Source: Microbulbifer aggregans (GTDB lineage Bacteria > Pseudomonadota > Gammaproteobacteria > Pseudomonadales > Cellvibrionaceae). From it: DNA of 64,000 nt. The stretch spans positions 620,001 through 684,000 of the forward strand of contig NZ_CP014143.1 of NCBI RefSeq assembly GCF_001750105.1. The letters run 5' to 3'. Made by a program: the position numbers and the translations under genes. The notes below the pieces were generated by a model. The model did no database searches, was not told the DNA's origin, and saw only the letters and a program-made list of their open reading frames with translations. This document shows, piece by piece, positions 8,376 through 16,173 of this stretch. Position 1 is the stretch's first letter, and every line of letters begins with the position of its first letter.

Positions 8376-9305
8376 TTACTTGTCCGGGTTACCACTCCAC
8401 ATCAGATCTGCAACGGTGTTCTGCCCCCGCACGCTGGGGTGGAAGCAGTCCCCACCGTCGATATCATCCTTACCGAACTGGAAGGTGCCCACATTGGACT
8501 GATCTGCGCCGGAATATTCAGCCACCACCTCAACGCCATTGACACCATTGTAAGCAGCGGCTTCCTGCTGCAGCACCTCGTTATAGAGCCGCTGCGCCGT
8601 CTCGATACCTGCGGAGCGCGCGGCAAAAGATTCACCGTTCATGGTGCCGCCATTCGTGGCGATGCGGCAGACCCCAAAGGTGGACCAGACACTCTCACAA
8701 TTGACGCGCCAGTTACCGGTCTGCTTGGCAATACCCGCAGCACGCAGATCCTGAACGCGGGGCACCGATCCCAGCACGACGGTAGAGCCGGCAGGTAAAC
8801 CACCCACCAGCTTATCCAGACCCGCCTGAACCGCCCCGCGCCACTCGCTCTCTGTGTAGAGTGGATCCGAACAATTGGCCGGATCGACACAATCGCGGTT
8901 ACAGATATCGTTACCGCCAAGCACCACCTCTACATGATCCGCGACCACTGTTTCCGCCAGTATTCGATCCGCCTGCACGCTGAAGCTGTCTCCACCGCCG
9001 CGCATCTCGGCGCCAGAGCGGGCAGCACTCTTATTCGCGGCCACGTTCGGGTCCAGGGCTTTGTACTTGTCATGGACACTGTTAACACTGCCATCCCAAC
9101 CATCAAACCAGCTGTGTTCCGGCTGATCGCCGCCCAAAAGGCAGAAGAAGCCGCCGGTAAAGAAAGTATTGCCGGTACAGTCGGCGGCGAACCCCATGGT
9201 GATGCTGTCGCCCGCAGCGGTGCCTTTCGCAGGGGCAGCCGAGGTATTGACGGATAACAGCGCAGAGGTGATAGCGAGTGAAATGAATAGACTTACTTTC
9301 TGCAT
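8376..9305 (-). CDS. Secreted SGNH/GDSL-type hydrolase (309 aa)
   Basis: The ATG at 9305 is chosen because GGAGAAAA lies just upstream and a Sec signal peptide begins immediately (cleavage near residue 24, SAA|PAKG). SGNH blocks are clear: AAGDSIT with catalytic Ser34, the oxyanion block GGNDICN, and D286-x-x-H289 in DCFHPSVRGQN. Several Cys pairs (CTGN, CNRDCVDPANC) suggest disulfides, as expected for an extracellular esterase or lipase. The gene is alone on its strand with a long leader and a hairpin at its end. The ester substrate cannot be read from the sequence. Confidence 0.9.
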   Translation of the reverse strand: MQKVSLFISLAITSALLSVNTSAAPAKGTAAGDSITMGFAADCTGNTFFTGGFFCLLGGDQPEHSWFDGWDGSVNSVHDKYKALDPNVAANKSAARSGAEMRGGGDSFSVQADRILAETVVADHVEVVLGGNDICNRDCVDPANCSDPLYTESEWRGAVQAGLDKLVGGLPAGSTVVLGSVPRVQDLRAAGIAKQTGNWRVNCESVWSTFGVCRIATNGGTMNGESFAARSAGIETAQRLYNEVLQQEAAAYNGVNGVEVVAEYSGADQSNVGTFQFGKDDIDGGDCFHPSVRGQNTVADLMWSGNPDK

Positions 9306-9757
9306 GATGTTTTCTCCGATCATCATCTTTATGGATTATTTTTATTAACGCGGTGAACGGAGAAATATTAGGCCCTTAAAAGGCCCGCAATTAGAACAAA
9401 TTGACTAAAAGGGCAATCAGAGATGTTATTTGAGAGAGGGCTCTCAGTCCTGTCATCAGAACCTTTTATATAAATATCCCAAGGAAAGGTTCTGCCGCCA
9501 ACAGCCGACGTCTGCCGATGCAAGTACGCGGCATCCGGCGTCAACGAGACTATGGCCGCCAACGTTATTGACGGCCCTTGATGAAGTTCAGCGGGGAGGG
9601 GCGGAGAAACGACGAAAGCTCAAAAACAAGATAGTGAGCGAGGTGCTGGCGACCAAAAGACTTGTCTGACAAAGCCATTCTGCAGCTGCCATTCACTCCA
9701 GATCATGAAAAAGTCGAAGCCTTCAAGCCAACGCAATGATACTCGCTCAAGATCAAT
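9306..9757. other. Intergenic region upstream of the SGNH hydrolase
   Basis: About 450 bases between the end of the MltF-like gene and the SGNH hydrolase start. It is AT-richer than the flanks near 9330-9480 and should hold the SGNH promoter and leader. Short open frames here lack Shine-Dalgarno support and family resemblance. I see no repeat, RNA gene or clear operator. Confidence 0.4.
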
Positions 9758-11980
9758 TCAAAGCGACTTGTTGCCCAGCTGTTCCTTACGGGCCACAGAC
9801 AGATAACCCAGATAGCGGTCCCGTATTTCGCGCACATAATTGACTGGCTCACGTCCACGCACATATCCGAATTGTGCCTGGCGGTAATACTCCGGTTTAC
9901 TCAACAAGAGCATGGCTTCTTCTACATTACCGAACCAGCGGTCCGGATCCTTACCAAGGCTCTGGGCCAGTTTTCGGGCATCGCGAACATGTCCGTGGCC
10001 TGCGTTGTAGGCCGCCAGGGTGAAGTAGATACGCTGATCAAAATCGAGCCTTCTCGGAAAACGCTGCTCGAGCCACTCCAGATAGGTAACACCAGCGCGG
10101 ATATTATTTTCCGGCTCGTACAGATTACCCACGCCCAGCTCGCGTGCGGTTCGAGGTAAGACTTGCATCAAGCCGCGTGCGCCGGCAAAGGAACGAGCCT
10201 TCGGGTCGAACTGGCTCTCTTGATACATCTGCGCTACGACCATCCGCCAGTCACGATCCACCTGGGAGGTAAATTCTTTCACGATCGGATCGTAGGGAGA
10301 TAATCTGCTAGCCGTGCGTAGGCGCTGCTGTAACGGCGCACGTTTTCTCTTACTCTCTTTAAAGTACTTGTTGTAGGTGACGTTGAAAAACAGGCCCCGG
10401 TACTTGGCATTCAGGAAGCCATTGAGTTTTTTCAGCAACAGCGGCTGGTCATTGCGCACCGCCCATGCAATTTTCTGCTTTCCGGGCAAGGCCCCGACTA
10501 CAGCGAAATCATCGCGATAGGTGCGCTCTATGTCGACCAGATGAGAATCCGCCACCGTCATTGGGTAGTCGCCGTTGGCCACCGCTTCAATGAGATGCTC
10601 AGTGGTCGCCCCCTCCACTGGAAGCACGTTCAAGGGGCTATCCTGTTTCTGTGCCAAGGCCTGCAGGTTGTCGTAGTAACTGGTAAGCGGGTTTACCGCC
10701 ACCTGAGCACCGGCAAGGAGGCTGGAGACACTCATGCCCTCTTCAGTATCAGAGAGCGGCGCGCTGGCAATGATCTGTTCTTCCACCTGCATGTAAGGCC
10801 GGGTAAAAGCGAGCCCCTGCTCCCGGCGCGCATCGGTCACGGTCAGCGACGCCGCGACCATATCCCCGAGACCGGCATTAAGCGCATCCGCCAGGTCAAC
10901 ATCCGGACCAGGTACCACCATACTCAGGCGCAACCCCTGCTCTTGGGCAAACTTCTTCAGCAGGTCGTAATCGAACCCCATGAGTTCGCCCTTCCACATA
11001 AAGTAGGAGGCCGGATGGTTTCGAGTCAGGACTCTCAGGGTACGACTCTTCTCGATCTCCTCCCAGTCACGCAATGGTCTCTCGCGCAACTGGTCAGCCA
11101 GCAAGTGTTCCTCAGTGAGAAACTCATTGAGGGCCTGCTCCAGGTCTGCAGCTTTCCTGCGGACCGCCCAGGCGATCGCTCGCTTGCTATTCAGGGTTTC
11201 GCTCACGGCCAGCTGAGGGTAATAGGGCAGCAGAGCCTCTGCCAGATTGCTATCCACGACCGTGGCTGGATAATCGCCTGAAACCACAGCACTGAGCAGG
11301 GTGTCGTGATCCACAGGCTCATCAAGATAGAGGATTTCGAAGCGACCACTCGCGCCACCACCTTGCCCTGCAACTTGTGACATACCTGCATCACGGATCG
11401 TTGCCAGCGAGTGAGTAAAAGCACTGCCTCGCCGGACCGCAACCAGCAGCGGTTCTCCGCTGTCCATGGTTTCCATATCAGCGCGAGTCACCAGTAACTC
11501 ACGGACATACTGCAGCGGACGCGTGAATGCCACCTCTTCGGCACGGGATTCGGTGCGAGTAAAGTTGATGGCGATAACATCCCCCCGCCCGGCATTCAGT
11601 GCGGGGATCAGATCGGCGAAACTATCGACATACACCCATTGCGGTTCAAGCCCCCGGCTGCGAGCAAATTTCTCGGCCAGCTCGCGCCAGGTGGTGCTTG
11701 GCAGTCCATCTCGCGGCAGGGAGAGATCAGTGACACCGATGGGGGCCAGTAAGCGCAACACCCCTCGCTCCCCGATCGCTGAAAGGTCCCCCTTCTCCGT
11801 GTAATTTTCGAATACCGGGGGCTGCGGCTCTTCAGAGGCCACCGCTGGCGTCATATTCTGCTGCCCCATCTCCCCAGCCTGTCCCGACTGTCCGACTTTA
11901 TGGTCACCCTTCCCACAGGCGCCCAGTGTCATCAGAAATGCCAGCAGCATCGTGTAAACCACAAATCTCGGTGTCGTCAC
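9758..11980 (-). CDS. MltF-like membrane-bound lytic transglycosylase with two solute-binding domains (740 aa)
   Basis: The N-terminus is a lipoprotein signal with LGAC (Cys23). Two consecutive SBP_bac_3-type domains follow, at roughly 70-300 and 310-545. Each contains the pattern RVL(T/L)...G..P....W + YD(L)LKKFA/ RE(L)AEKFA + DALNAGLGDM / PALNAGRGDV. The last 155 residues are a family-1 SLT domain with catalytic Glu588 in YQESQFDP, then GARGLMQVLPRTA and AAYNAGHGHV. It would cleave peptidoglycan glycan strands to 1,6-anhydro products from the outer membrane. E. coli MltF has only one SBP-type domain, so this enzyme is enlarged by a duplicated sensor domain. It is divergent from the transglutaminase-like lipoprotein gene. 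Confidence 0.9.
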   Translation of the reverse strand: MTTPRFVVYTMLLAFLMTLGACGKGDHKVGQSGQAGEMGQQNMTPAVASEEPQPPVFENYTEKGDLSAIGERGVLRLLAPIGVTDLSLPRDGLPSTTWRELAEKFARSRGLEPQWVYVDSFADLIPALNAGRGDVIAINFTRTESRAEEVAFTRPLQYVRELLVTRADMETMDSGEPLLVAVRRGSAFTHSLATIRDAGMSQVAGQGGGASGRFEILYLDEPVDHDTLLSAVVSGDYPATVVDSNLAEALLPYYPQLAVSETLNSKRAIAWAVRRKAADLEQALNEFLTEEHLLADQLRERPLRDWEEIEKSRTLRVLTRNHPASYFMWKGELMGFDYDLLKKFAQEQGLRLSMVVPGPDVDLADALNAGLGDMVAASLTVTDARREQGLAFTRPYMQVEEQIIASAPLSDTEEGMSVSSLLAGAQVAVNPLTSYYDNLQALAQKQDSPLNVLPVEGATTEHLIEAVANGDYPMTVADSHLVDIERTYRDDFAVVGALPGKQKIAWAVRNDQPLLLKKLNGFLNAKYRGLFFNVTYNKYFKESKRKRAPLQQRLRTASRLSPYDPIVKEFTSQVDRDWRMVVAQMYQESQFDPKARSFAGARGLMQVLPRTARELGVGNLYEPENNIRAGVTYLEWLEQRFPRRLDFDQRIYFTLAAYNAGHGHVRDARKLAQSLGKDPDRWFGNVEEAMLLLSKPEYYRQAQFGYVRGREPVNYVREIRDRYLGYLSVARKEQLGNKSL

Positions 11981-12381
11981 AATTTCGCCTTTTATCTTTT
12001 TCGGTGCGGTACTTCTCGAGTACGTCCATTAATGCACTACGACAGAAAATGTGCAACGTCTCACAATTTTCGCGCCAACATCCGCAACCCGAATGAGACC
12101 AACAACCCTCGCTCCGAATCCCTTCAGCCACTGAGGATCAAATTCGGTAAAAACCCCGCGTGCATTCAACAAGCCAGCTGCGACAAGGGGAGGGGAATTC
12201 TCGTTGGGCCAATACGACGCGAAATTTAGGGGTAACCACCATCGATCGACCAATGCTTTCGCCTCACCGCGGCGATTCAACGCGGACGATCCACTTGTCC
12301 CTGATAACGGTGTACTGATCGCTTCACTGCAACTATTTCCTACAGAGCCGCGATCTTATTGAGGCAACCCAGGGAGGCCTC
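11981..12381. promoter_or_regulatory. Divergent intergenic region, MltF-like / transglutaminase-like lipoprotein
   Basis: Four hundred bases separate two divergently transcribed lipoprotein genes, so both promoters must lie here. I could not pick out a convincing sigma-70 pair or an inverted-repeat operator. The only site I can place is the AGGGAGG Shine-Dalgarno at 12371-12377 for the rightward gene. No gene is supported. Confidence 0.4.
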
Positions 12382-13311
12382 ATGATGATTCGGATTCTTT
12401 TATTACTGGCGGTACTACAAGCGAGCTGTGCTTCTAACAATGCGATGGAAGCCAGTCGACAGGCCGGCATCGATCCCGACACGCTACTACAGGCTCCCAA
12501 CGCACTACTTTCCATTAACGTCGAAGACGACCACGGAGCACACGAGCTGTTTTACCTGAGTGATGAAATGCGCCGCTACCTTCGTTCGATCGCGAGGGGT
12601 AATAGTCCCGTGGAGCGAATGAATGCGGTTTTACGCGACTTGAAAGAGCGCAGGTTTTATCTGGAATATGACCTGAACCAGACAACCACTGCGTCGGAGG
12701 CTTTCTCCCTCCAGCAGGGAAACTGTGTTTCACATGCTGCCATGATCGTGGCGATTGCCCGGCATCTCGGTCTTGACGCCTATATCAATCAAGGAGCGAT
12801 CAATTCCAGCTCTCAGGTTTCACAATCGGACGGCGGAGTGCGGTTCAGACAGAACGTATCCCACATCAATCCTGTGGTAGTGATTGACGATCGCCCTTTT
12901 ATTATCGAGCAGGGTTATCGGATATATCATGGAAAAAATCTGCACCGCTTGAGTGATCGCGAGGCGAAATCGCTTTACCTCAACAATCTGGCCATGGAAG
13001 CCATGTTGCGGGATGAGATGAAGCAGGCGTTTGTTCACATGCGCAACGCTATCCAGCTCGATGATGATTCAAGTGTCCTCTGGGGTGGACTGGGCACGAT
13101 TTACCGCCGGCTGGGCGCTGTACGACTGGCCCAACAGAGCTTTATCCACGCACTCAATCTCAATCCAGCCGACAACATCGCCAAAAACAATCTCTATCTC
13201 GTGCAGCGCAGCCTGCAGGCTGAGGAAGTCTATGCCGATAGCCGGGCGTCGCAGGGCCAGCTGCCTCTGGTGCAGCTCGACGAGCTGGATATACAGGTAC
13301 TGGCACAGTAG
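12382..13311 (+). CDS. Transglutaminase-like TPR lipoprotein (309 aa)
   Basis: ATGATG at 12382/12385 follows a strong GGAGG. The signal ends in a QASC lipobox (Cys16). Residues about 90-190 resemble a transglutaminase/cysteine-peptidase-like fold: FSLQQGNCVSHAAM places the nucleophile-type Cys115, HINPVVVIDDRPF supplies candidate His and Asp. The C-terminal third carries at least two TPR units (AFVHMRNAIQLDDDS, RLAQQSFIHALNLNPAD). Such proteins are anchored at the periplasmic membrane face and may process or bind peptides. Activity is not demonstrated for this type. It is transcribed away from the MltF-like gene and converges with an alpha/beta hydrolase gene only 15 bases downstream. Confidence 0.8.
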   Translation: MMIRILLLLAVLQASCASNNAMEASRQAGIDPDTLLQAPNALLSINVEDDHGAHELFYLSDEMRRYLRSIARGNSPVERMNAVLRDLKERRFYLEYDLNQTTTASEAFSLQQGNCVSHAAMIVAIARHLGLDAYINQGAINSSSQVSQSDGGVRFRQNVSHINPVVVIDDRPFIIEQGYRIYHGKNLHRLSDREAKSLYLNNLAMEAMLRDEMKQAFVHMRNAIQLDDDSSVLWGGLGTIYRRLGAVRLAQQSFIHALNLNPADNIAKNNLYLVQRSLQAEEVYADSRASQGQLPLVQLDELDIQVLAQ

Positions 13312-13326
13312 CAACCAAGCTTGATG

Positions 13327-14253
13327 TCACAAGCTGAGTTCGGATCTCATCGCTGCAGTGGGCTTCAAAGCCCGCCGGAACGCCAGGTAAACGTCAGCCA
13401 CAGAGTCCGGTGCTTCGACCTGTGGGTAATGTCCGATGCCGGGCAACTCGGATACATCAGGCGCTGCGATCAGTTCCCGGTAACGCACCACCATATGTGC
13501 ACCGGATATGGGGTCGACAGCGCCATTAATAAGTTTGAGCGGTACCCGGGTCCGCTGCAGCGCCCCGACCCATCGCGTGCGGTTCTTTCTTCGCTGAGTC
13601 ATGTAACCGATCAACCGGTGCATGATCCGGTGACCATTGTTACGGCAGATCAGACCCCAGAAACCATCAATTTCCTCTTTTGAGGGGTGAGTCCCGGTGC
13701 CGAAGATTTTCTGCAGATTTTTTCCCAGCCTATCCCGGCTGGTAAATCGGGCAACCAGCGCCCCGATCGGCGACAACAAGAGCCTCTGAATAAGCGCGGG
13801 TCGGTGCGTTTCCGGAAACAGCCCACCGTTCAACAGTGCCACAGTGCCGATCCGCAGCCGGCAACGATCACCACCACTTCCTGCGCGTCGTTCATTGTCC
13901 CGGGCCAGTAATTCCTGCGCGACGGTATCGCCGTAATCGTGCGCGAGGATGTGGTATTCCTGCAGTCCCTCACTGGATAGCCAGGCCTCGATCAGGTCTG
14001 CCTGCTCGGAAATCAGGTAAGAAAAATTCTGCGGTTTGTCCGAATCGCCGAAACCGAGCATATCCAGCGTGAACAAGGCGTAGTCCCTAGCCAGTAGCGG
14101 CCAGACCTTGTTCCAGTCCCAGGAGGATGTCGGGAAGCCATGAATCAGTACGAGTGCGGGTGCGCCCTCTTGCCCGCCCTTGCGGGTGAAAATCGACCGC
14201 TCCGCATAGTTGAAGGTCTCACCAGTCGACCGCCAGGCTTCCAGCTCTATCAT
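13327..14253 (-). CDS. Alpha/beta hydrolase of the haloalkane-dehalogenase/epoxide-hydrolase type (308 aa)
   Basis: The fold is marked by the oxyanion HGFP (38-41), the strand DMLGFGDSDKP and the nucleophile elbow HDYGDT, where Asp106 takes the nucleophile position as in haloalkane dehalogenases, epoxide hydrolases and the MEST-like group. The general base His is in GIGHYPQVEAP near the C-terminus, and INGAVDPISG holds the acid region. There is no signal peptide, so it is cytosolic. It is read leftwards and converges with the transglutaminase-like gene. Halide-binding Trp residues cannot be assigned, so dehalogenation should not be assumed. Confidence 0.85.
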   Translation of the reverse strand: MIELEAWRSTGETFNYAERSIFTRKGGQEGAPALVLIHGFPTSSWDWNKVWPLLARDYALFTLDMLGFGDSDKPQNFSYLISEQADLIEAWLSSEGLQEYHILAHDYGDTVAQELLARDNERRAGSGGDRCRLRIGTVALLNGGLFPETHRPALIQRLLLSPIGALVARFTSRDRLGKNLQKIFGTGTHPSKEEIDGFWGLICRNNGHRIMHRLIGYMTQRRKNRTRWVGALQRTRVPLKLINGAVDPISGAHMVVRYRELIAAPDVSELPGIGHYPQVEAPDSVADVYLAFRRALKPTAAMRSELSL

Positions 14254-14321
14254 TGTCCTATCCCCCTATCTGCTCAAATCCCTTTCGTTCGGATATCCAT
14301 TTGGACAGAGGTAATATAACG

Positions 14322-14353
14322 AAAAAGCCCCACACTGTTGTGTGGGGCTTTTT
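14322..14353. terminator. Bidirectional intrinsic terminator
   Basis: AAAAAGCCCCACA (14322-14334) pairs perfectly with TGTGGGGCTTTTT (14341-14353) around a six-base loop. It sits just after the leftward HEYTH metallopeptidase gene, upstream of the alpha/beta hydrolase start, and so isolates the two leftward genes. Confidence 0.93.
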
Positions 14354-14379
14354 GTTTGCGATCCGGCAAGCTGAGGAGA

Positions 14380-15909
14380 TTACCCCTCCTTTTGTGCCAG
14401 CGTTGTGATTTTCTTTTGTTTATCGGTACCCCGCATCTCCACCAGCATGTCCTTGATCTGCCGGTACTGGTCCTCGTCGGTGAGGTCCATCAGCAGGGGC
14501 TGGGCGACCTGGGCGAAATACTCCGCATCCTTTTTCTCGTACAGTTCCATGGCCAGCCACTGGGCAATGTGGACCTGGCGCGGGGCTCGCAGGTAGGCCT
14601 GCTCCAGCATCTCCAGGTACTTTTCCCGCGGGTAGTCGAGCATCTCCATACTCATTGCCAGACCATACCAGTGGGAAGCGGTTTCCTCGTCGTTATTCAC
14701 CAGGTGCACAAACTTATCGCGGGCCTTTTTCAACTGTTCCTGATCCCGGTCTGCTCCCGGTGTATACATCTGGCGGTTCAGCACCAGCCAGGCGTCCGCT
14801 TTCTGGAACCAGAACTTGTTGCGCTCCTGCATGGGGATGGTGGAGAGCAGCTCCTCGGCAAAATCGAAGTCGCCGACCTGGATTGCCGCCTCCGCATAGC
14901 TGACCGTCAGCTCGGGACTCTCGAGGCCCTCGGCCTGGGCGTACTGCAGCAGTGCTCCCAGACCCTCCGGGTTATATCCAGACATCACCAGGAAGCGTGC
15001 AACCTCGGCAACCGCTTTACGGGAAGAGAGCTGCTGCAAACGGGGCTTCGCCTCCTCGAACTCCGTCGGCACGATGCCGCCGGCCATCTCGAAGCTGCCA
15101 TCCTGGAACAGTGCGTTGTAGCGTTCTTCCACCTGCTCCAGAGTCACTGCGAAGGTCTTCTCCAGCGCCTCTACCGGGTCGTCACCGCGATTGTAGGCCT
15201 TCACGTAATCCCGGAACTGTTCCACCTTGCCACTTTCCATCAGCAGCCAATGGGTCAGCATCCAGCCACTGGCATAGACGCGTCCCTTGTCCTCATCCGG
15301 GGTATTGATCACCGTGGCCCGCAGCAACTCTTCCAGCGGCACGGGTGCGGTATAGATCAGGGTCAGGGCCCGCTCCTGCGGGATGGCGCCCAGCTCATAA
15401 CGACCCGGCGAAGGGAAAGTCATGGTGGACATGAATTCAGCAAACCCTTCGCTGTACCAGTACGGGTAATGCACGGTATTGCCGTTATAGCTCAGGTAAT
15501 GAGTGTACTCGTGAAAGAGAAATTCACGGGCCTTCAGCTGGCGCTTGCCGCTGCGACCATCCAGGTTCACCAGGGCATAGCTACCCTCGGCGGTGGTGTC
15601 GAACAGACCATTGGTGATTTCCGCCAATTCGGGACCAACCAGTCCGGCATAGGTGGTGCGGTCTGCCGCGGCATAAATGGTGAGCTTCTTGCCCCGATCC
15701 TCTGCGCTGAGCAGTTTCAGCGCGACGGCACGGTAACGTTCCAGATCCTGGGCGAGCGTGTTGATGGCTTCCGGGTCACCATTGGTGACGATACGGAAGT
15801 TCTCGGTATCCACCTGGTACCAGGCATCGTCAGCCAGCTCGCGCGCGCTACAGGCCGAGAGCAAAAAGGCAGAACAAATTACCAACAGTGTGAGCGTTCG
15901 AGAAACCAT
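14380..15909 (-). CDS. HEYTH-motif metallopeptidase-like lipoprotein (509 aa)
   Basis: The ATG at 15909 begins a lipoprotein signal with LSAC (Cys20). The frame is open to 15966, but that extension has no signal character. Residues 133-137 are HEYTH and 154-158 are EGFAE, the gluzincin arrangement of two His, a catalytic Glu and a downstream Glu ligand seen in DUF1570/MA-like peptidases. The second half is helical with TPR-like pairs (SYAEAAIQVGDFDFAEELL, HWYGLAMSMEM). It is probably a periplasm-facing zinc peptidase or a peptidase-derived scaffold. The upstream region is shared divergently with the M1 gene at 16174. Substrate unknown. Confidence 0.82.
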   Translation of the reverse strand: MVSRTLTLLVICSAFLLSACSARELADDAWYQVDTENFRIVTNGDPEAINTLAQDLERYRAVALKLLSAEDRGKKLTIYAAADRTTYAGLVGPELAEITNGLFDTTAEGSYALVNLDGRSGKRQLKAREFLFHEYTHYLSYNGNTVHYPYWYSEGFAEFMSTMTFPSPGRYELGAIPQERALTLIYTAPVPLEELLRATVINTPDEDKGRVYASGWMLTHWLLMESGKVEQFRDYVKAYNRGDDPVEALEKTFAVTLEQVEERYNALFQDGSFEMAGGIVPTEFEEAKPRLQQLSSRKAVAEVARFLVMSGYNPEGLGALLQYAQAEGLESPELTVSYAEAAIQVGDFDFAEELLSTIPMQERNKFWFQKADAWLVLNRQMYTPGADRDQEQLKKARDKFVHLVNNDEETASHWYGLAMSMEMLDYPREKYLEMLEQAYLRAPRQVHIAQWLAMELYEKKDAEYFAQVAQPLLMDLTDEDQYRQIKDMLVEMRGTDKQKKITTLAQKEG

Positions 15910-16173
15910 ATTCTGACCACCGGGGTTTGTTTCTTCTTTGCCCTCCCTGGCCAGGATGAAGCCCACACATTACAGGTTTTAATTGATCAAAAAAAGAACA
16001 ATTTTAGACCAAAACCGACTATCCGCCGGACTTTCCCTGACCGCTTGCCCAGAAACGGTCTCTTCATTTCCAGCCTCCAGAAGCCTCCATACGACGGGCA
16101 CTCATCTGCAAGAAACTGACCAGACAGTTACAATCTGTTCTGTTGCCGCAATGGAAGAGAGTAGAAAGACACC

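Noticed and set aside
9430..9669. 79-codon frame in the spacer upstream of the SGNH hydrolase
   Set aside because: No ribosome-binding site, no known family, basic composition.
14338..16119. Very long open frame opposite the HEYTH lipoprotein gene (593 codons)
   Set aside because: It lies antisense to a gene with signal peptide, zinc motif and terminator, and lacks a signal, Shine-Dalgarno or any family pattern. Such frames come from GC-rich codon use.
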